DNA of 64,000 bases from Rossellomorea marisflavi (GCF_009806575.1 NZ_CP047095.1:3104001-3168000), one strand, 5' to 3'; counted from the stretch's first letter, positions 36,654 to 46,068 are shown. A program made the numbers and translations. The notes: a model not told the origin generated them from the letters alone.

Positions 36654-37973
36654 TCAGTGGCGATCGATGAGCTGACAGATCATCAGGGACTTACCGACAA
36701 GCACTCCGTCGTGGTAGACCTCCACATCCACTTTCCCGAATTTCCTCCCTACATCGAGTACCTTCGGATGGATATCAAGCATGCTTTCCATCTGAACGGG
36801 CTTGATGAAGTAGATCGTCATATTCTCGATGACGATATCCCCTTTTTTATACGGTTTGAGGGCACGATTGGCCGCCTCTGTCATCAGGGTGGTGAAGACT
36901 CCGTACGAAATCGTTCCGATCCCCGTTGTCATCTGGGGCGTGACGGCGAACTGGTAGGTTTCTTTTTCCCCTTTGCGCTCCGATGCAGCTTGTACCCCGT
37001 TGGTGATGATATCTTCGATGGTCTCCCCGACTTGAGGCTGACGCTGGATCATTTGAAGGGCCTTCAGTACATCCTGACGGCTGACGATGCCCATGAGCTT
37101 ATGGTGTTCATTCACCACAGGCAGCACTTCGATCCCTTCCCAGATCATGATATGGGCGGCCGAAGCCACGCTCGTATTGCCATTGACCGTGATGGGGTGG
37201 CGGGTCATGATCTTGTCGATCCCCATATGCTTCTCCTGCCCCATGACGTCTTTTGACGTGACCATCCCGATGACCTTCCTGTTCCCATCGACGACGGGGA
37301 AGCGACTGTGGAAGGTATACTGATTCTTTTCATACCATTCTTCGAGGGTATCATCGATATGAAGATGGACCGTATCCTCAACAGGGGTCAGGATATCCTC
37401 CACGAAAATAATTTCTTTTTTGATGAGCTGATCAAAGATCGCCCGGTTGATCATCGTGGCGACGGTGAATGTATCATAGGATGTCGAGATGATCGGAAGT
37501 TCCAATTCATCGGCCAGTCGCTTCACATGATCCTCTGCATCGAATCCTCCTGTGATCAGTACGGCTGCCCCTGCCCGCAGCGCGTGTTCCTGCGCCTGGG
37601 AACGGTTCCCGATGATCAAGAGATTTCCTGCTTCGGTATAGCGCATCATGGCTTCGAGCTTCATGGCGCCGATGACGAATTTGTTGAGCATTTTATGTAA
37701 GCCGGTCTTCCCGCCCAGCACTTGGCCGTCAATGATATTGACCACCTCTGCATAGGTCAGCTTCTCAATGTTCTCTTTCTTCTTCTGTTCGATCCTGATG
37801 GTCCCTACACGTTCAATCGTACTCACATAGCCTTTTGTTTCCGCGTCCTTGATGGCGCGGTATGCCGTTCCTTCACTGACATTGAGGGCTTTGGCGATCT
37901 GACGGACGGAAATCTTCTCCCCGACCGGGAGGGTATCGATATACTCTAGTATCTGTTCATGTTTAGTAGCCAA
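36654..37973 (-). CDS. ytoI: Multi-domain CBS/DRTGG/hotdog regulator YtoI
   Basis: 439 residues with an unusual domain chain: N-terminal winged-helix-like HTH (about 10-60, VRQIAKALNVSEGTAYRAIKDAE), DRTGG domain (about 70-180), a pair of CBS domains (about 185-310; SRFPVVDGNRKVIGMVTSKDV and VLPVVNEHHKLMGIVSRQDV) and a C-terminal hotdog thioesterase-like domain (about 330-435). CBS pairs bind adenine nucleotides; the combination suggests a ligand-sensing transcription factor, but no target is known. The start is TTG at 37973 (protein MATKHEQ), nine bases after AAGG; a GTG at 37982 lies on top of that RBS. Confidence 0.88.
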   Translation of the reverse strand: MATKHEQILEYIDTLPVGEKISVRQIAKALNVSEGTAYRAIKDAETKGYVSTIERVGTIRIEQKKKENIEKLTYAEVVNIIDGQVLGGKTGLHKMLNKFVIGAMKLEAMMRYTEAGNLLIIGNRSQAQEHALRAGAAVLITGGFDAEDHVKRLADELELPIISTSYDTFTVATMINRAIFDQLIKKEIIFVEDILTPVEDTVHLHIDDTLEEWYEKNQYTFHSRFPVVDGNRKVIGMVTSKDVMGQEKHMGIDKIMTRHPITVNGNTSVASAAHIMIWEGIEVLPVVNEHHKLMGIVSRQDVLKALQMIQRQPQVGETIEDIITNGVQAASERKGEKETYQFAVTPQMTTGIGTISYGVFTTLMTEAANRALKPYKKGDIVIENMTIYFIKPVQMESMLDIHPKVLDVGRKFGKVDVEVYHDGVLVGKSLMICQLIDRH

Positions 37974-38071
37974 CTCGTTCACCCTTCTTTATATCGTCCT
38001 ATTCATATTATAAGGTGAAGACCCCTCCGTTTCAATCTCAGGGGGAATCGAATACCCGACTCCCCCTTCCG

Positions 38072-38302
38072 TCACCGACCGAGTACGCGCTTCCTCTCCG
38101 GCTGCTTTGCCCCCGTCTTCCCTTTCTTCGGGGAATAAAGCACGGCTGCGAAGTTCCCCGCAAGGACGAACATGGCAAGGATCAGCCATGAAAGGGAGAA
38201 CCACCCTTCCAGCCCCTCTGCAAAAATCGACAGCCTCGGCACGGCATAATAGAGTAAAACCCCCGTCACCAATAGACAAAGGACGTATCGCTGTTTCTTC
38301 AA
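38072..38302 (-). CDS. Small two-helix membrane protein of unknown function
   Basis: A 76-residue protein from TTG 38302 (protein MKKQRYVLCLLV), chosen because AAGGAG lies eight bases upstream. Two hydrophobic segments (about 6-24 and 34-54) separated by a loop with acidic residues, then a strongly basic tail (KKGKTGAKQPERKRVLGR). I do not recognise the family. Base composition is like the neighbours. It is upstream of ytoI on the same strand, 98 bases away, and a GC-rich hairpin (38040-38064, GGGGGAGTCG/CGATTCCCCC on the minus strand, no T-run) follows its stop. Confidence 0.6.
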   Translation of the reverse strand: MKKQRYVLCLLVTGVLLYYAVPRLSIFAEGLEGWFSLSWLILAMFVLAGNFAAVLYSPKKGKTGAKQPERKRVLGR

Positions 38303-38382
38303 TTCACCCACTCCTTCCTGCTTACCCCATCTATATGCACGGATATCCTGAAAGTTGTCCCAGGATGACGAAGTCTTCTGAT

Positions 38383-38415
38383 ATTAAAAATGATGGTGCC
38401 TGATCAGGCACCATC
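38383..38415 (-). terminator. Terminator after ald and the small ORF
   Basis: Minus strand: GATGGTGCCT-GATC-AGGCACCATC, a perfect 10-bp stem, followed by ATTTTTAAT. It starts seven bases after the stop of the 48-codon ORF and about 180 bases after ald. Confidence 0.88.
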
Positions 38416-38421
38416 ATCATC

Positions 38422-38568
38422 TTATAGCTCTAACGTATCGAGAGCGGTCATGGCACGACCCTCTACACCTTTAAACATGACCTTTTTCAGTGGGTGGAAG
38501 CGCACATGGAAACTTCGCATCACGGCCATTCCGTGGTGAAAATCAAATCGGACGAAAGAAATGTACAT
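38422..38568 (-). CDS. Candidate 48-residue small protein between ald and its terminator
   Basis: An ATG at 38568 opens a 48-codon frame (MYISFVRFDFHHGMAVMRSF...) that ends with TAA seven bases before the perfect terminator. It is rich in His, Phe, Arg and Met. Evidence for: the long distance from the ald stop to the terminator, and tight spacing of stop and hairpin. Evidence against: only AGGA immediately before the ATG, no recognised homologue and very short length. It could instead be an untranslated tail of the ald transcript. Confidence 0.35.
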   Translation of the reverse strand: MYISFVRFDFHHGMAVMRSFHVRFHPLKKVMFKGVEGRAMTALDTLEL

Positions 38569-38592
38569 TCCTGAATAGACCCTTTACCGGGC

Positions 38593-39711
38593 TCACACTT
38601 GCTTCAGCTGGGTGAGGGTATCGGAATAGTCGAGATCATGGGCCTCCGCAACCGCTTTGTAGGTCACATAGCCGTTCAGCGTATTGATTCCTTTCATCAG
38701 CGGCTCATGCTCCATGCACGCTTTCTTATACCCCTTGTTGGCAATGAGCAGGGCATAGGGTACGGTCACATTGGTCAAAGCGATGGTGGACGTACGAGGA
38801 ACGGCCCCCGGCATATTGGCCACCGCATAATGGACAACTCCGTGCTTCACATAGGTCGGATGATCATGGGTCGTAATCCTGTCCGTCGTCTCGAAAATCC
38901 CTCCCTGATCGATGGCGATATCCACGACGACCGAACCGGGGTTCATGGACCGGATCATCTGTTCGGTCACGAGCTTCGGGGCTTTTGCCCCCGGTATGAG
39001 CACCGCTCCGATCACCAGATCCGATTCCTTCACGGCATGCTCGATATTCAGGGGGTTGCTCATGAGGGTGGTGACATCACGGCCAAAAATATCATCAAGC
39101 TGCCTCAACCGCTCGGGACTGAGGTCGAGTATGGTGACGTCGGCACCGAGGCCGACAGCCATCTTGGCAGCGTTCGTACCGGCCACTCCACCCCCGATGA
39201 TCGTCACCTTGCTTCGACTCACTCCCGGGACCCCGGAAAGAAGGACCCCTTTCCCTCCGTGGATCTTCTCAAGGAACTGGGCACCGATCTGGGTCGCCAT
39301 CCTTCCAGCCACTTCACTCATCGGAGTGAGAAGGGGCAGGGAACGGTTCACCTCGACGGTCTCATAGGCAATCCCCACCACCTTGTTATCAATCAGGGCT
39401 TTCGTCAACGCAGGCTCGGGTGCAAGGTGGAGATATGTAAACAGGATCAGCCCCTCACGGAAATACCCGTATTCCTCTGGCAGGGGTTCCTTCACCTTCA
39501 TGACCATCTCTTTTGCCCACGCTTCTTCTGCGCCGCCGACGATCTTCCCACCGGCACTCACATAATCTTCATCGGCGAACCCAGATCCATCGCCTGCGCC
39601 CGACTCGATGAATACCTCATGACCATTCACCACCAGATTCACGACACCGGCTGGAGTCATGGCTACCCTGTTCTCATTATTCTTGATTTCTTTCGGTATG
39701 CCGATCTGCAT
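38593..39711 (-). CDS. ald: Alanine dehydrogenase
   Basis: NAD-dependent reversible deamination of alanine to pyruvate; in Bacillus it is needed for alanine use and normal sporulation. 372 residues from ATG 39711 ([15 protein letters not shown]), with AAGGAGG upstream; the frame extends to 39741 without an RBS. Pyruvate-site residues lie in [19 protein letters not shown] and [13 protein letters not shown]. The catalytic His is in [10 protein letters not shown] and the NAD-binding region is [24 protein letters not shown]. Divergent from the permease gene. Confidence 0.96.
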   Translation of the reverse strand: MQIGIPKEIKNNENRVAMTPAGVVNLVVNGHEVFIESGAGDGSGFADEDYVSAGGKIVGGAEEAWAKEMVMKVKEPLPEEYGYFREGLILFTYLHLAPEPALTKALIDNKVVGIAYETVEVNRSLPLLTPMSEVAGRMATQIGAQFLEKIHGGKGVLLSGVPGVSRSKVTIIGGGVAGTNAAKMAVGLGADVTILDLSPERLRQLDDIFGRDVTTLMSNPLNIEHAVKESDLVIGAVLIPGAKAPKLVTEQMIRSMNPGSVVVDIAIDQGGIFETTDRITTHDHPTYVKHGVVHYAVANMPGAVPRTSTIALTNVTVPYALLIANKGYKKACMEHEPLMKGINTLNGYVTYKAVAEAHDLDYSDTLTQLKQV

Positions 39712-39848
39712 AATCCTTCCTCCTTCTTTCCTTATGATCACGAGAGCTCACTCTATACTCCAAGGTATTCAATGAAAACCCTTCTGTTTCCTCTCAGAAA
39801 TCATTACAATAAGATATGTTCAGTGTCGCCAAAGATAAAGGAGTTTAT

Positions 39849-41168
39849 GTGAAAATGAAATCGTCCATGATCGAACGGTTCGGACTTGAATCCATCCCTC
39901 AACATAAAAAGACTACCTCTTGGAAGGAGTACTTCATCATCCAGCTCGCGTTCTCCGTGAATTCCGGGAACTTCCTTGTCCCGGCACTCGCCGTGGTCCA
40001 AGGCGGACTGCCATTTTACGCAGCATTCCTTGCGACGGTCGCAGGTGCCTTCATGGCCTTCTTCTGCGTATCCATGCTGTCCCTTCCCGGATCGCGGTAC
40101 GGACTGCCGGCTCAGTATGTCCTCCGGTCCGCACTTGGCAAAAAACTATCCATGGGCATCGCTTCACCGGTCCGCACCCTCACATCCCTCTATTGGTTCA
40201 GCGTGCAGACAATCGGCGGGACGATGGTCGTGACCTCCATGGTCAAGAAATTGACCGGAGCCTCCATTCCGTTCATCCCTGTGGCACTCGGCCTCGCCCT
40301 CTTGATGACCGCCCTGGCCCTAGTAGGCTTCGAAGCAGTCAAACGTGCGACTAAATGGTTCATCCCCATCTTGATTGCCGGCCAGTTCATCCTGTTGGCC
40401 CTATTCCTTACGGGAGATCAAGGTGGAACGGACCATCACGGCACCTTCTCGACAGGCGCATTCTTCTTTTACGGAAGCCTCGCCTTCGTACAGTATATTT
40501 CCGGTGTGAGTGCGGCATCCGACATGACCCGGTATAGCGTGAGTCCGCGCCAGGGGTTCTGGGGGGTCCTGGGAGGGAATATGACCGGTTTCATGATGAC
40601 AGCCCTCCTTGGCGGACTATGCGCCAGCCTTTACGGAGGATTGAATCCCTTCGTGACCGCAGGTGAGCTCACCTCATCCGTGTTCCTGCTGTCGATCATC
40701 ACCATCTCGGCCCTGGTCTCCATGATTTCCATCAACCTGAGCAATGCGTATACAGGAGGCTACAGTCTGCTCAATGCCCTTCCGCATCTGAGCAGGATCC
40801 AGAGCGCACTCCTCTTCTCCATTGCCGGGATCATTCTCAGCCTGATTCCACAGCTCGTCTATGGGGCGGAAGGGTTCATTTCCCTCCTCGGCATGCTGGT
40901 GGTACCCCTATCGGCCATCATTGTCAGCGACTTTCTCTTCATCAGGAAAGGGCGTCTTCGTGAAGAGGATCTCTCCGCCCTCGCTGCAGGAACGACGGGA
41001 ACGAACAAGACAGCCATCTGCGTCATGGTGGCAGGCATCACCCTTTATGCACTCCTTCCCGATTCCCTGTCACCGGGTTTCCTGTCATTCATACTTACTG
41101 GTGCTCTCTACTTGATAGCGGGTCGCCTCCAAAAAGAAAAAACCTCGATCACCCATCAGGCAGGGTGA
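39849..41168 (+). CDS. NCS1-family purine/cytosine permease-like transporter
   Basis: About 439 residues with 12 predicted membrane segments, of the nucleobase:cation symporter-1 family (cytosine, purine, thiamine-precursor or allantoin carriers). Signature-like parts are SVNSGNFLVPALAV (helix 1), GLPAQYVLRSALG and VSAASDMTRYSVSP (helix 6-7). The exact substrate cannot be told; no nucleobase salvage gene is nearby. The start is GTG 39849 with AAGGAG five bases before it; the frame is open to 39816, and ATG 39855 is another option. Divergent from ald. Confidence 0.82.
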   Translation: MKMKSSMIERFGLESIPQHKKTTSWKEYFIIQLAFSVNSGNFLVPALAVVQGGLPFYAAFLATVAGAFMAFFCVSMLSLPGSRYGLPAQYVLRSALGKKLSMGIASPVRTLTSLYWFSVQTIGGTMVVTSMVKKLTGASIPFIPVALGLALLMTALALVGFEAVKRATKWFIPILIAGQFILLALFLTGDQGGTDHHGTFSTGAFFFYGSLAFVQYISGVSAASDMTRYSVSPRQGFWGVLGGNMTGFMMTALLGGLCASLYGGLNPFVTAGELTSSVFLLSIITISALVSMISINLSNAYTGGYSLLNALPHLSRIQSALLFSIAGIILSLIPQLVYGAEGFISLLGMLVVPLSAIIVSDFLFIRKGRLREEDLSALAAGTTGTNKTAICVMVAGITLYALLPDSLSPGFLSFILTGALYLIAGRLQKEKTSITHQAG

Positions 41169-41176
41169 TCAAGGTT
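41136..41176 (-). terminator. Terminator of the small gene at 41181-41330, overlapping the permease 3' end
   Basis: AACCTCGATCACCC-loop-GGGTGATCAAGGTT: a near-perfect 14-bp inverted repeat. On the minus strand it is followed by TTTTTTC, so it mainly serves the minus-strand small gene; the permease stop codon lies inside the stem. Confidence 0.8.
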
Positions 41177-41180
41177 CCGG

Positions 41181-41330
41181 TTAATCTTCTTTCTTCTCCT
41201 CGGTATCATAGCGTCCGTCTTCGGTACCGACAACGCCGCTCGTGTAAGAATCCATGATCTGCTGGCTCACCTGTTCGCTTGCCCCTTCATCATAGGAAAG
41301 CGTTTGTTTGTTCTCATCTTTTTTCATCAT
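41181..41330 (-). CDS. Small acidic hydrophilic protein (49 residues)
   Basis: ATG ATG at 41330 with GGAGG four to seven bases upstream opens a 49-codon frame (MMKKDENKQTLSYDEGASEQ...) ending at TAA 41181, followed five bases later by a strong terminator. The protein is highly charged with a run of Glu/Lys/Asp at its end (DTEEKKED), and has no hydrophobic segment. RBS, terminator and protein-like composition make it a real gene. It resembles short Bacillus proteins with GASEQVSQQIMDSY-type sequence, but I cannot name it with certainty. Confidence 0.75.
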   Translation of the reverse strand: MMKKDENKQTLSYDEGASEQVSQQIMDSYTSGVVGTEDGRYDTEEKKED

Positions 41331-41432
41331 GTTCCCTCCTCTTGTCATAGGAAATTCCACCTTATTGTTTGAAAATTCGTTACAGATATACGTGGGAAAA
41401 TATAGTATGATTAAGAAAAGGAGGGGTTGAAG

Positions 41433-41888
41433 ATGGGTTTGAAATATCGTGATATTTTAGTGGCTGTAGATGGATCAAAAGAAGCGGAATGGGCTTTCAA
41501 AAAAGGAATTGCCATTGCCAAGAGGAATGATGCTGTCCTTTCACTGTTACACGTCATCGACACTCGGTCTTATGCCGCCATCGACTCCTATGATCACACC
41601 ATCGGGGAACGGGCCATCAAGTATGCAGAAGAGCTGCTGAGAGAGTATAAAGCCAATGCGGAACGATGCGGCCTCACCAAGATCCACACCTATGTAGAAT
41701 ACGGATCACCCAAAGTGGTCATACCGAAGAAAGCCTCCGAAAAAGGAAAAGATCTCATCATTTGCGGGGCAACCGGCCTTAACGCTGTGGAACGTTTCCT
41801 GATCGGCAGCGTCTCCGAACATATCACGAGGGCTGCCAAATGCGACGTCCTTGTAGTCCGGACCGAAGAGCCCGATGAAGAAGAGTAA
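41433..41888 (+). CDS. Universal stress protein (UspA family)
   Basis: 151 residues, one Usp domain. The ATP-binding pattern is present: DILVAVDGSKEAEWAF at the N-terminus and GATGLNAVERFLIGSVSEHI near the C-terminus (G-2x-G-9x-GS type), so it probably binds ATP. Members help survival under stress by unknown mechanisms. AAGGAGG precedes the ATG at 41433 by eight bases. Single-gene unit, convergent with argH through a shared terminator. Confidence 0.92.
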   Translation: MGLKYRDILVAVDGSKEAEWAFKKGIAIAKRNDAVLSLLHVIDTRSYAAIDSYDHTIGERAIKYAEELLREYKANAERCGLTKIHTYVEYGSPKVVIPKKASEKGKDLIICGATGLNAVERFLIGSVSEHITRAAKCDVLVVRTEEPDEEE

Positions 41889-41896
41889 CACATACA

Positions 41897-41931
41897 AAAT
41901 CCCCCTGAAAGCGATTCAGGGGGATTTCTTT
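41897..41931. terminator. Bidirectional terminator between the usp gene and argH
   Basis: AAATCCCCCTGA-loop-TCAGGGGGATTT, then TTCTTTATTTT on the plus strand and an A-run on the other side. It overlaps the argH stop by a base or two. Confidence 0.88.
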
Positions 41932-43309
41932 ATTTTGTCACCAATGCACCTTTGGCTTTTTCAATTTGGATCTTCACCTGTTCAAAGCCGGTACCGCCAT
42001 ATGAATTCCTGCGCTTCACGGCTGCTGAAGGGGCGATGATGTCATAAATGTCGCTTTCGATCAGTTCTGAATGCTGTTGATACGTGGCAAGGGTCACATC
42101 CTTCAGGTAGTATCCCTGCTCGATACAATGAAGCACCAGTTTCCCTACGACCTCATGGGCCTTACGGAACGGCATGCCTTTGGCCGCAAGATAATCGGCA
42201 AGCTCGGTCGCGTTGGAAAAATCGGTACCGACCGCTTCTTCCATCACGTCTTTATTCACCTTCATCGTATCCATCATGCCCGTAAAGATCTTCAAGGAGC
42301 CGATCACTGTCTTGACCGTATCGAACATCCCCTCCTTATCTTCCTGCATGTCTTTGTTGTAGGCAAGAGGCAACCCTTTCAACACCGTAAGGAGCGATAG
42401 AAGGTTTCCGTTCACCCTTCCCGTCTTTCCGCGGACAAGCTCGGCCATATCCGGGTTTTTCTTCTGGGGCATGATGCTGCTTCCCGTCGTGAAGCTGTCA
42501 TCGAGCTCGATAAAGTGGAACTCCTCCGTCGACCAGAGGATGAACTCTTCTGCGAGGCGCGAAAGATGCGTCATGAGGATGGCACTGTTGCTTAGGAACT
42601 CCAAGATGAAATCCCGGTCGCTCACAGCATCCAGGCTGTTTTCGTATACTCCGCTGAATCCAAGGAGTTCGGCCGAGTAAGCCCGGTCGATCGGGAAGGT
42701 TGTCCCGGCCAATGCCCCTGCTCCAAGAGGGGATAGATCGATACGCTTCATGGAATCTTTCAGGCGCTCCTTATCACGATCAAGCATCCAATAGTACGTC
42801 ATCAGATGGTGGGCGAATGAAATCGGCTGGGCACGCTGCAGATGGGTGTACCCCGGGATCATCGTCTCGATATGATCCTCGGACTGTTTCACGATGGCCT
42901 CCTGGAATTCTTCGATCAGCCCGATGACCTCCTCCACCCTTTTCTTCAGGAAGAGATGCATATCTGTGGCGATCTGGTCGTTCCGGCTTCTTCCGGTGTG
43001 GAGCTTCCCTCCCACCTCTCCGACCGTATCGATCAGGAGTTTCTCCAGATTCAGATGGATATCCTCATACTGAGTGGAGAACTCAAGGCTGCCTTCTGCA
43101 GCCTTCTCCTCCAGTTCATTCAATCCCCCAAGGATCTGATCGGCTTCTTCAACCGACAGGATCCCGCATTTTTTCAGCATGGTGACATGGGCCTTGCTTC
43201 CCTCGATGTCTTCCATGACCAGTTCCTGGTCGAATGATATGGACGCATTGAATTCATCCACCCACTCTTCAGGTTTTTTCGTAAAGCGTCCTCCCCATAA
43301 TTTCATCAT
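41930..43309 (-). CDS. argH: Argininosuccinate lyase
   Basis: Splits argininosuccinate to arginine and fumarate, the last step of arginine synthesis. 459 residues from the ATG at 43309, which overlaps the argG stop (ATGA) by four bases; the next ATG at 43306 is equally possible. The N-terminus is [11 protein letters not shown]. The fumarase/aspartase signature [12 protein letters not shown] holds the catalytic serine loop; HTGRSRNDQ and TPGYTHLQ-type sequence ([17 protein letters not shown]) provide the catalytic His region. Second gene of argG-argH. Confidence 0.97.
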   Translation of the reverse strand: MMKLWGGRFTKKPEEWVDEFNASISFDQELVMEDIEGSKAHVTMLKKCGILSVEEADQILGGLNELEEKAAEGSLEFSTQYEDIHLNLEKLLIDTVGEVGGKLHTGRSRNDQIATDMHLFLKKRVEEVIGLIEEFQEAIVKQSEDHIETMIPGYTHLQRAQPISFAHHLMTYYWMLDRDKERLKDSMKRIDLSPLGAGALAGTTFPIDRAYSAELLGFSGVYENSLDAVSDRDFILEFLSNSAILMTHLSRLAEEFILWSTEEFHFIELDDSFTTGSSIMPQKKNPDMAELVRGKTGRVNGNLLSLLTVLKGLPLAYNKDMQEDKEGMFDTVKTVIGSLKIFTGMMDTMKVNKDVMEEAVGTDFSNATELADYLAAKGMPFRKAHEVVGKLVLHCIEQGYYLKDVTLATYQQHSELIESDIYDIIAPSAAVKRRNSYGGTGFEQVKIQIEKAKGALVTK

Positions 43310-44520
43310 AGGGTGACCTTTTCCTTTGCCGGTTTGTTCACCATGGATGAGACTTTCGTCGGAAGACCCCAAAGCTTGATGAATCCGACAGCGGCATCAT
43401 GGTCGAATTGATCGGCTTTCGTATACGTCGCAAGGTTTTCGTCATACAGGGAATTCGGGGACATTCTTCCTTCCACGATGGCATGGCCTTTGAACAATTT
43501 CACACGGACGGTCCCGTTCACGAACTGTTGGGATTCATCGAGGAACGCCTTCAAGGCTTTGTTCAACGGTGAGAACCATAGTCCTTCATAGATCAATTCG
43601 GTCATTTTCTTCTCGATGACCGGCTTATAATGGGCAAGTTCCTTCACAAGGGTCAGATCTTCCAGCTCTTTATGTGCCTTCAGCAACGTGATCGCAGCCG
43701 GGCATTCATAGACCTCGCGGGACTTGATGCCGATGAGGCGATTTTCCACATGGTCGATACGGCCGACACCGTGCTTGCCTCCAAGGACATTCAGCTTGGC
43801 AATGAGTTCATGAAGCGGATAAGGAACAGAGTCCAGTGCGACCGGCACCCCTTTATCGAAGGTGATTTCCACCGTGTCGGCTGTATCAGGTGCTTCCTCG
43901 ATGCTCACTGTCAGATCATACGCATCTTCAGGCGGTGCTGCCCAAGGATCTTCCAGGACGCCGCACTCATTGCTTCTTCCCCAGAGGTTCTGGTCGATGG
44001 AATACGGAGAGTCAAGGTTGATCGGAATCGGAATCCCTTTCTCTTTCGCGTACTCGATCTCTTCTTCCCTTGACCATTTCCATTCACGTACCGGTGCAAG
44101 TACCTCAAGTGAAGGATTCAACGCTGCGATGGAGACTTCAAAACGAACCTGATCGTTCCCTTTTCCCGTACAGCCGTGAGCGACTGCCGTCGCATTCTCC
44201 TGCTCCGCAATCTCCACGAGTTTCTTGGCGATAAGCGGTCTGGACAGGGCCGACACCAACGGATATTTCCCTTCATAAAGAGCATGGCTTTGCAGGGCCA
44301 GCAGGGCAAATTCATCCGCGAATTCTTGTTTCGCATCGATCACATAGCTTTTGGATGCGCCGACCTTCAATGCTTTCGATTGAACGAAATCAAGATCCTT
44401 TCCTTCCCCGACATCCAGGCAACATGCAATGACTTCGTATCCTTTTTCTTTCAACCACTGAACTGCAACTGACGTATCTAAACCACCTGAGTAGGCTAAA
44501 ACCACTTTTTGATTCAACAT
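43306..44520 (-). CDS. argG: Argininosuccinate synthase
   Basis: ATP-dependent joining of citrulline and aspartate. 404 residues from ATG 44520 ([17 protein letters not shown]), with GGAGG a few bases upstream; the frame extends to 44583 into the promoter. The PP-loop is [23 protein letters not shown] and [17 protein letters not shown] are family blocks. First gene of argG-argH; its promoter carries ARG-box-like sites. Confidence 0.97.
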   Translation of the reverse strand: MLNQKVVLAYSGGLDTSVAVQWLKEKGYEVIACCLDVGEGKDLDFVQSKALKVGASKSYVIDAKQEFADEFALLALQSHALYEGKYPLVSALSRPLIAKKLVEIAEQENATAVAHGCTGKGNDQVRFEVSIAALNPSLEVLAPVREWKWSREEEIEYAKEKGIPIPINLDSPYSIDQNLWGRSNECGVLEDPWAAPPEDAYDLTVSIEEAPDTADTVEITFDKGVPVALDSVPYPLHELIAKLNVLGGKHGVGRIDHVENRLIGIKSREVYECPAAITLLKAHKELEDLTLVKELAHYKPVIEKKMTELIYEGLWFSPLNKALKAFLDESQQFVNGTVRVKLFKGHAIVEGRMSPNSLYDENLATYTKADQFDHDAAVGFIKLWGLPTKVSSMVNKPAKEKVTL

Positions 44521-44544
44521 AATTCCCTCCAATAAATCTTCTCG

Positions 44545-44619
44545 ATTGAATAAATATTCTTTAAGTTGAATTAATATTAGCATCTATTGCGTATTTATTC
44601 AACACTTATTCACGAATTT
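44545..44619 (-). promoter_or_regulatory. argGH promoter with ARG-box-like operators
   Basis: Minus strand: TTGAAT (44597-44602), 17-bp spacer, TAATAT (44574-44579). Two sequences resembling the AhrC/ArgR box (CATGAATAAAAATTCAAG type) overlap or flank it: TTGAATAAATACGCAATAG (about 44584-44603, over the -35) and AAGAATATTTATTCAAT (44545-44561, between promoter and start). A third half-match, GTGAATAAGTGTT, lies at 44601-44614. Arginine repression is the expected outcome. Confidence 0.55.
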
Positions 44620-44689
44620 GTATAAATTCTTCGAATCCTTCCGTGAAATCGTGTAGGATGGAAATGAGTCTACGAAATGAGGGATCACC

Positions 44690-44989
44690 ATGATCAACTT
44701 TAAAACAGATGAGCGCTTGAAGATCCGGTTGCCCGACCTGACCCGGGACTGGCACGAGTACCCTCCCCATCAGCAACAAAGGATTCTGATTGAGTGGGAA
44801 AAGATCCGTGGCACCATCCCCGATCGCATCAAGGAGCTCGAATGGGAAATCGAGACGCTGCTGACCGACTTGTCAGAGGAAGACGATTTCGAACGCTCGT
44901 GCCTGATCAATGAACGCATCAGCGACCGGGCTTCAGCCATCAACGATCTATGGATCTGGTATCGGACCAATCCGGAAATCCATGCATAA
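44690..44989 (+). CDS. Small helical hypothetical protein
   Basis: 99 residues, no recognised family. It is soluble, rich in Glu, Arg, Trp and Ile, and probably mostly helical (IKELEWEIETLLTDLSEEDDF looks like a coiled coil, about 44-75). It starts at ATG 44690 with GAGGGA seven bases upstream and ends just before a terminator hairpin. Divergent from argG and convergent with the EcsC gene. The aromatic-rich segment DLWIWYRTNPEIHA closes the protein. Confidence 0.75.
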   Translation: MINFKTDERLKIRLPDLTRDWHEYPPHQQQRILIEWEKIRGTIPDRIKELEWEIETLLTDLSEEDDFERSCLINERISDRASAINDLWIWYRTNPEIHA

Positions 44990-45020
44990 AAAAACGACGG
45001 AGAATTCTCTCTCCGCCGTT
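44988..45020. terminator. Terminator between the hypothetical gene and the EcsC gene
   Basis: AACGACGGAGA-loop-TCTCCGCCGTT; on the minus strand TTTTTTT follows, serving the EcsC gene, and the plus-strand side has TTTGCGTTT. Confidence 0.8.
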
Positions 45021-45026
45021 TGCGTT

Positions 45027-45860
45027 TCAGCTTTTCTTTTCTCTTAAATACCTGTACTGATAATACTTCTCTGCAAATGCCGTGATCCTCCTGGACAGCT
45101 GATAATTGGAGCCCGCCCCGATTGCCATGGAGATCAGGGGCAGCCCCGACCATTTCTTGCCCTTGAACATGGAAATCGCCAGTGCCTTCATCGATTGCTT
45201 CAGCGTCCCCTCAAGCCAGGTATAATCCGTCAGCTGTTCGGATCCGTCAAAGAAATACGTTGACCCCTTGCTCTCCAGGTCCTGAAGAAGATCGTCCCAT
45301 GCCTCGGCCTGCAGCCTGGCAGGCAGGGTGGCCGCGTGGAACACCTTCAGGGAAGTCATCGTTTCAAACGGCGTCTGGACGTCGCAGCCATAGGACGCAG
45401 CGATCAGCTGGATGGAACGAAGATTGATGACGGCCATCGCAGGAAGATCAGAGCCGAGAGCCACCAAGCCGCCTGTGCCGGTGATCCCCCCTTGGACAAG
45501 GGAGTAGAGGCGGTGACGTCCCGCATGCTGTTCAGCGATATAATGCAGCTGATCAATGGACAGGACAGCAAGATCATCCACCACCTGGATATCGGGGTTA
45601 AAGGTCCGGGCAGTGGACAAAATCCGTTCTTTGGCATCGTTTTGCATCTGCGACCCTTGGATCAGGGAGTGCAGTTGAAACAACCAGCCGTCCAAGCGCT
45701 GAAAAAATGATTCCTGCACCTCTTCAGGCACCGCTCCAAAGGCCGTGTCCAACCATTTCACATATGTAAACTCGAGGTCATTTGCTTCATAATCGTACAA
45801 ATCACGTTTCCAAGCCTTGATAGAATCCCATACCTGTTGATCTCTCTCAGACCAGCTCAC
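45027..45860 (-). CDS. EcsC family protein
   Basis: About 277 residues matching the EcsC family, named for the third gene of the B. subtilis ecs ABC-transporter operon; function unknown. No true membrane helix, but a glycine-rich amphipathic stretch (YSLVQGGITGTGGLVALGSDLPAMAVINLRSI, about 115-150) is the family hallmark. I chose the GTG at 45860 (V in front of SWSERDQQ), eight bases after GAGGAG; a start at 45878 has no RBS. No ecsAB genes are adjacent. In B. subtilis I recall moaB at this spot between ackA and argG; it is absent here. Confidence 0.82.
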   Translation of the reverse strand: MSWSERDQQVWDSIKAWKRDLYDYEANDLEFTYVKWLDTAFGAVPEEVQESFFQRLDGWLFQLHSLIQGSQMQNDAKERILSTARTFNPDIQVVDDLAVLSIDQLHYIAEQHAGRHRLYSLVQGGITGTGGLVALGSDLPAMAVINLRSIQLIAASYGCDVQTPFETMTSLKVFHAATLPARLQAEAWDDLLQDLESKGSTYFFDGSEQLTDYTWLEGTLKQSMKALAISMFKGKKWSGLPLISMAIGAGSNYQLSRRITAFAEKYYQYRYLREKKS

Positions 45861-46068
45861 TCCATCCACTCCTCGCACAAACTAGATTTGCCTTAAGTAT
45901 ATCACACTCATTTTGGAAATCAGCCCGAAAATGCTGGTGGAAAATCAAGTGGCGACTCCATTTTTGACCCATTTCATATCATTTCACCGCACTCTCTCTG
46001 TTAATCCGACATTCCACCTTCCCGTCTTCTACTTTTTTTCTTAAATCAGTCAATGTTACGCGGAATAA

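Noticed and set aside
38599-39852. 417-codon open frame on the plus strand
   Set aside because: Lies antisense to the certain ald gene and reads as His/Arg-rich nonsense.
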